Shown here: piece after piece, positions 62,209-64,000 of the stretch
How the letters are laid out: every line of letters begins with the position of its first letter
Numbering within the stretch: position 1 is the stretch's first letter
Assembly (NCBI GenBank): GCA_046329515.1
Contig: JAXLUM010000003.1
Coordinates: 398,292 to 462,291 of the forward strand
Length of the DNA: 64,000 nt
Source of the DNA: Bog-950 sp046329515
Lineage (GTDB): Bacteria > Bacteroidota > Bacteroidia > Chitinophagales > LD1
Direction of reading: 5' to 3'
The notes under the pieces: generated by a model
Database searches by the model: none
What the model saw: the letters and a program-made list of their open reading frames with translations, nothing else
Told to the model about the DNA's origin: nothing
Position numbers and translations under genes: made by a program

Positions 62209-64000
62209 TGTATTAACATTAACCTAGTTGTATATAAATTTACAGAATCCCCGAATAGTCTACAAATAATCAGTGCGTTGCTGTACCGTCGCACATCGAA
62301 TGTATAGCTGTGGCTTAAAGGGTTAAGCCGAATAATATCTAACAATTCACCGTTAACACTGAACAATTTTAATTCTAGATTTTGGGCAGTGATATTCTGA
62401 TATGATACAGTCACGTAATCGGTTCCTGGGTTAGGGTATAGACCAAAAAGAGGCGTCAAACTCTTTTTAGGTTCGGTTCGACGAGTCCTTAACTCAAACT
62501 CGGTTTCAGTACATGAATCCGAGTAATCGATTGTGTCATTTAATAAATAGTACAAGGCTCTGCTCATTTGCACTGCATCTCCTCCTTCTAATGGACACTG
62601 ATAAATCAGCGCCTCCAGCTCTCCTTGTATATTTTCATCTAGGCCTGTGGTGTCAAGTGCGAGAGATCTTAATTGAATATGATAAACGGATTTTAAATTT
62701 CTTTCAATGTCATTATAAGCAATTAACGCGTCGACAGACTCGTCCAAAGAGGCTGCGTGATTATAGCGCTGAACATTTATAGTGTCAGTGATACTATCAA
62801 TACCCAAATATTCTCGCTCAATAAGGCCCCATAAGGAATCATTCAATTGCCGGTATGTGGGTATCTGGCGTCCTACTGTGTCACTGAGAATGATACTGTC
62901 ATTCAAGGCTATTAAAACACGTAATCCTCCTACAATATCTTGCAGGCTATCCAATACATATTGTTGCGTTGAATCTATCTTATAGAGGCTGTCAATAAAT
63001 TTTTCCAAGCTATCATACCTACCGATATTTGACGCCTGGGTTGCGGTAAAGAAATTCGCGATTGTGGTGTCTGTAAGTAAGGAGTTGTTTTCCAACAACT
63101 CTTTATATAACTGCCTCCGACTTTGATAGAGAACAGAACTGACGAAGTTGTCGCTAAGACTATCCCCTGCTGCAATGCGATAATCCGAATTTGTTGCAAC
63201 AGGATGTATTAACGCCTTAGCAGTCACTAAATCCAAGGTTGTGCAAAAATCTGAGTTTACTGTTGCGCTGGGTGTAAACCAACCGGATACATTAATTGAT
63301 GGGGGGAGATAATAAGAATTGATGCTGGAGTTATAAAGGAAAGAAGATGCCGCCGGTGGGGTAGAAATTATTTGAGCGCCATAAACAGAAAAGTTTGTTC
63401 CAGGTGAGACCCACCTATTTAAAGTATTATTCTGCGCTCCGATAGGACCGTTTTGAATCAACAAGCCACGATTATGTTGCACCATTTCATTTGAGTAAAG
63501 AAGCAGTGTATTGTTTGCGCCTTCATAAAAAAGCCCTGTGTTGAGAAAACTTACGTTGTTGCATGTGTACATACTCTGGCCACACATTCGACCATGAATA
63601 CCAGCAGGGGAGTATGTATATAAACCATTTGCAGAGGTCGCGCTTATCCCATTAATCGTATTCTCCCAAACCCAATTTTGACTACCTCCATCTAAATCAA
63701 TACCATGCCTATTGCTTGTTGGATACGTGCATTCAACATCATTTTCCCATACTATAAAGCCACGGGAGCTCAACAATTGAATACCATGACTTGCATTTTC
63801 AGCCAATGTAATTTTATTATCACGCACAATGCCGTTGGTAGTTGAAGGACTGAAAACCGATGAGTTTGCAACTTGAATAGCTGGATGGAATGCAATACCG
63901 CCGACACCATACAATACTGTGATTTCATTGTCCTTCACCTGAAATAACGACAAATTCATGTGCGAATTGAGTATGATGCCCGAATGGGTTACATGAATCT
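62205..64000 (-). CDS. Parallel beta-helix surface protein with type A T9SS domain, N-terminus outside the window
   Basis: The frame stays open past the ATG at 63959 to the right edge (THSGIILNSHMNLSLFQVKDNEI), so the gene begins beyond the window. The visible ~600 residues start with right-handed beta-helix turns (GIVRDNKITLAENASHGIQLLSSRGFIVWENDV), continue with a helical or coiled region (about 290-480) and end in a type A sorting domain (LYPNPGTDYVTVSYQNITAQNLELKLFSVNGE). The 3' end overlaps the next gene by ATGA, so both are one operon. Likely a secreted adhesin or polysaccharide-binding protein. Confidence 0.78.
   Translation of the reverse strand, partial: IHVTHSGIILNSHMNLSLFQVKDNEITVLYGVGGIAFHPAIQVANSSVFSPSTTNGIVRDNKITLAENASHGIQLLSSRGFIVWENDVECTYPTSNRHGIDLDGGSQNWVWENTINGISATSANGLYTYSPAGIHGRMCGQSMYTCNNVSFLNTGLFYEGANNTLLLYSNEMVQHNRGLLIQNGPIGAQNNTLNRWVSPGTNFSVYGAQIISTPPAASSFLYNSSINSYYLPPSINVSGWFTPSATVNSDFCTTLDLVTAKALIHPVATNSDYRIAAGDSLSDNFVSSVLYQSRRQLYKELLENNSLLTDTTIANFFTATQASNIGRYDSLEKFIDSLYKIDSTQQYVLDSLQDIVGGLRVLIALNDSIILSDTVGRQIPTYRQLNDSLWGLIEREYLGIDSITDTINVQRYNHAASLDESVDALIAYNDIERNLKSVYHIQLRSLALDTTGLDENIQGELEALIYQCPLEGGDAVQMSRALYYLLNDTIDYSDSCTETEFELRTRRTEPKKSLTPLFGLYPNPGTDYVTVSYQNITAQNLELKLFSVNGELLDIIRLNPLSHSYTFDVRRYSNALIICRLFGDSVNLYTTRLMLIH

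Noticed and set aside
57421..64000. A second ssrA 3' end (attR) inside the window
   Set aside because: I looked for the T-arm and acceptor sequence and found no copy; only short chance matches were seen.

Overview
The window looks like a chromosomal segment of a member of the Bacteroidota. The evidence is seven proteins with type IX secretion (T9SS) C-terminal sorting domains of type A or B, a TAnnTTTG-like -7 promoter element in front of many genes, a tmRNA tag ending in AMAA, a dcw cluster with the Bacteroidota FtsZ tail (FLHDNVD), a three-gene succinate dehydrogenase with one cytochrome b subunit, DUF4199 and DUF1761 membrane proteins, and a CzcA-TolC fusion. Species cannot be named from the sequence alone.

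Layout. 1-2588: tail of an RND metal-efflux pump fused to a TolC-like domain, then its membrane-fusion lipoprotein. 2589-3256: tRNA-Pro(GGG) on the minus strand, with terminator, decayed duplicates of the tRNA 3' end and several hairpins. 3257-6556: a three-domain envelope enzyme (GH18, NodB deacetylase, family 2 glycosyltransferase). 6682-16551: a long co-directional run with a BatA-like protein, glycosyltransferases, a dihydroorotase homologue lacking its metal ligands, a DUF4199 protein and four enzymes matching GDP-D-glycero-alpha-D-manno-heptose synthesis (HddA, GmhA, HddC, GmhB-like). 16552-24700: an orphan membrane protein, an aminotransferase, a DUF1573 protein, an SDR enzyme, an MlaEF-type ABC pair, SucD, a coiled-coil membrane protein and a cupredoxin lipoprotein. 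24869-28356: two divergent T9SS cargo proteins. 28812-35692: murG-murC-ftsQ-ftsA-ftsZ. 35772-41089: GNAT, a type B T9SS protein, a CoA-transferase, a cyclophilin, Sua5 and riboflavin synthase. 41102-49748: two paralogous T9SS surface proteins flanking a 1282-residue collagen-like protein. 49945-53863: DUF1761 and sdhB-sdhA-sdhC. 53977-56866: an AlaDH/LKR-like dehydrogenase, a VOC protein and a surface lipoprotein.

57051 to the right edge: ssrA (tmRNA), followed directly by a tyrosine recombinase, a thoroughly decayed large serine recombinase and two T9SS cargo genes, the last running off the window. This is the left part of a mobile element inserted at the 3' end of ssrA; its right end is not in the window.

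Most of the window is ordinary core genome. The best leads are the tripartite polysaccharide enzyme, the repeated placement of -7 promoter elements 4-9 nt before start codons (predicting near-leaderless mRNAs), the metal-ligand-less dihydroorotase, the heptose block, the ssrA-borne element with its reconstructable dead recombinase, and the collagen-like gene between two paralogous surface proteins. No clearly new defence or mobile system was found.
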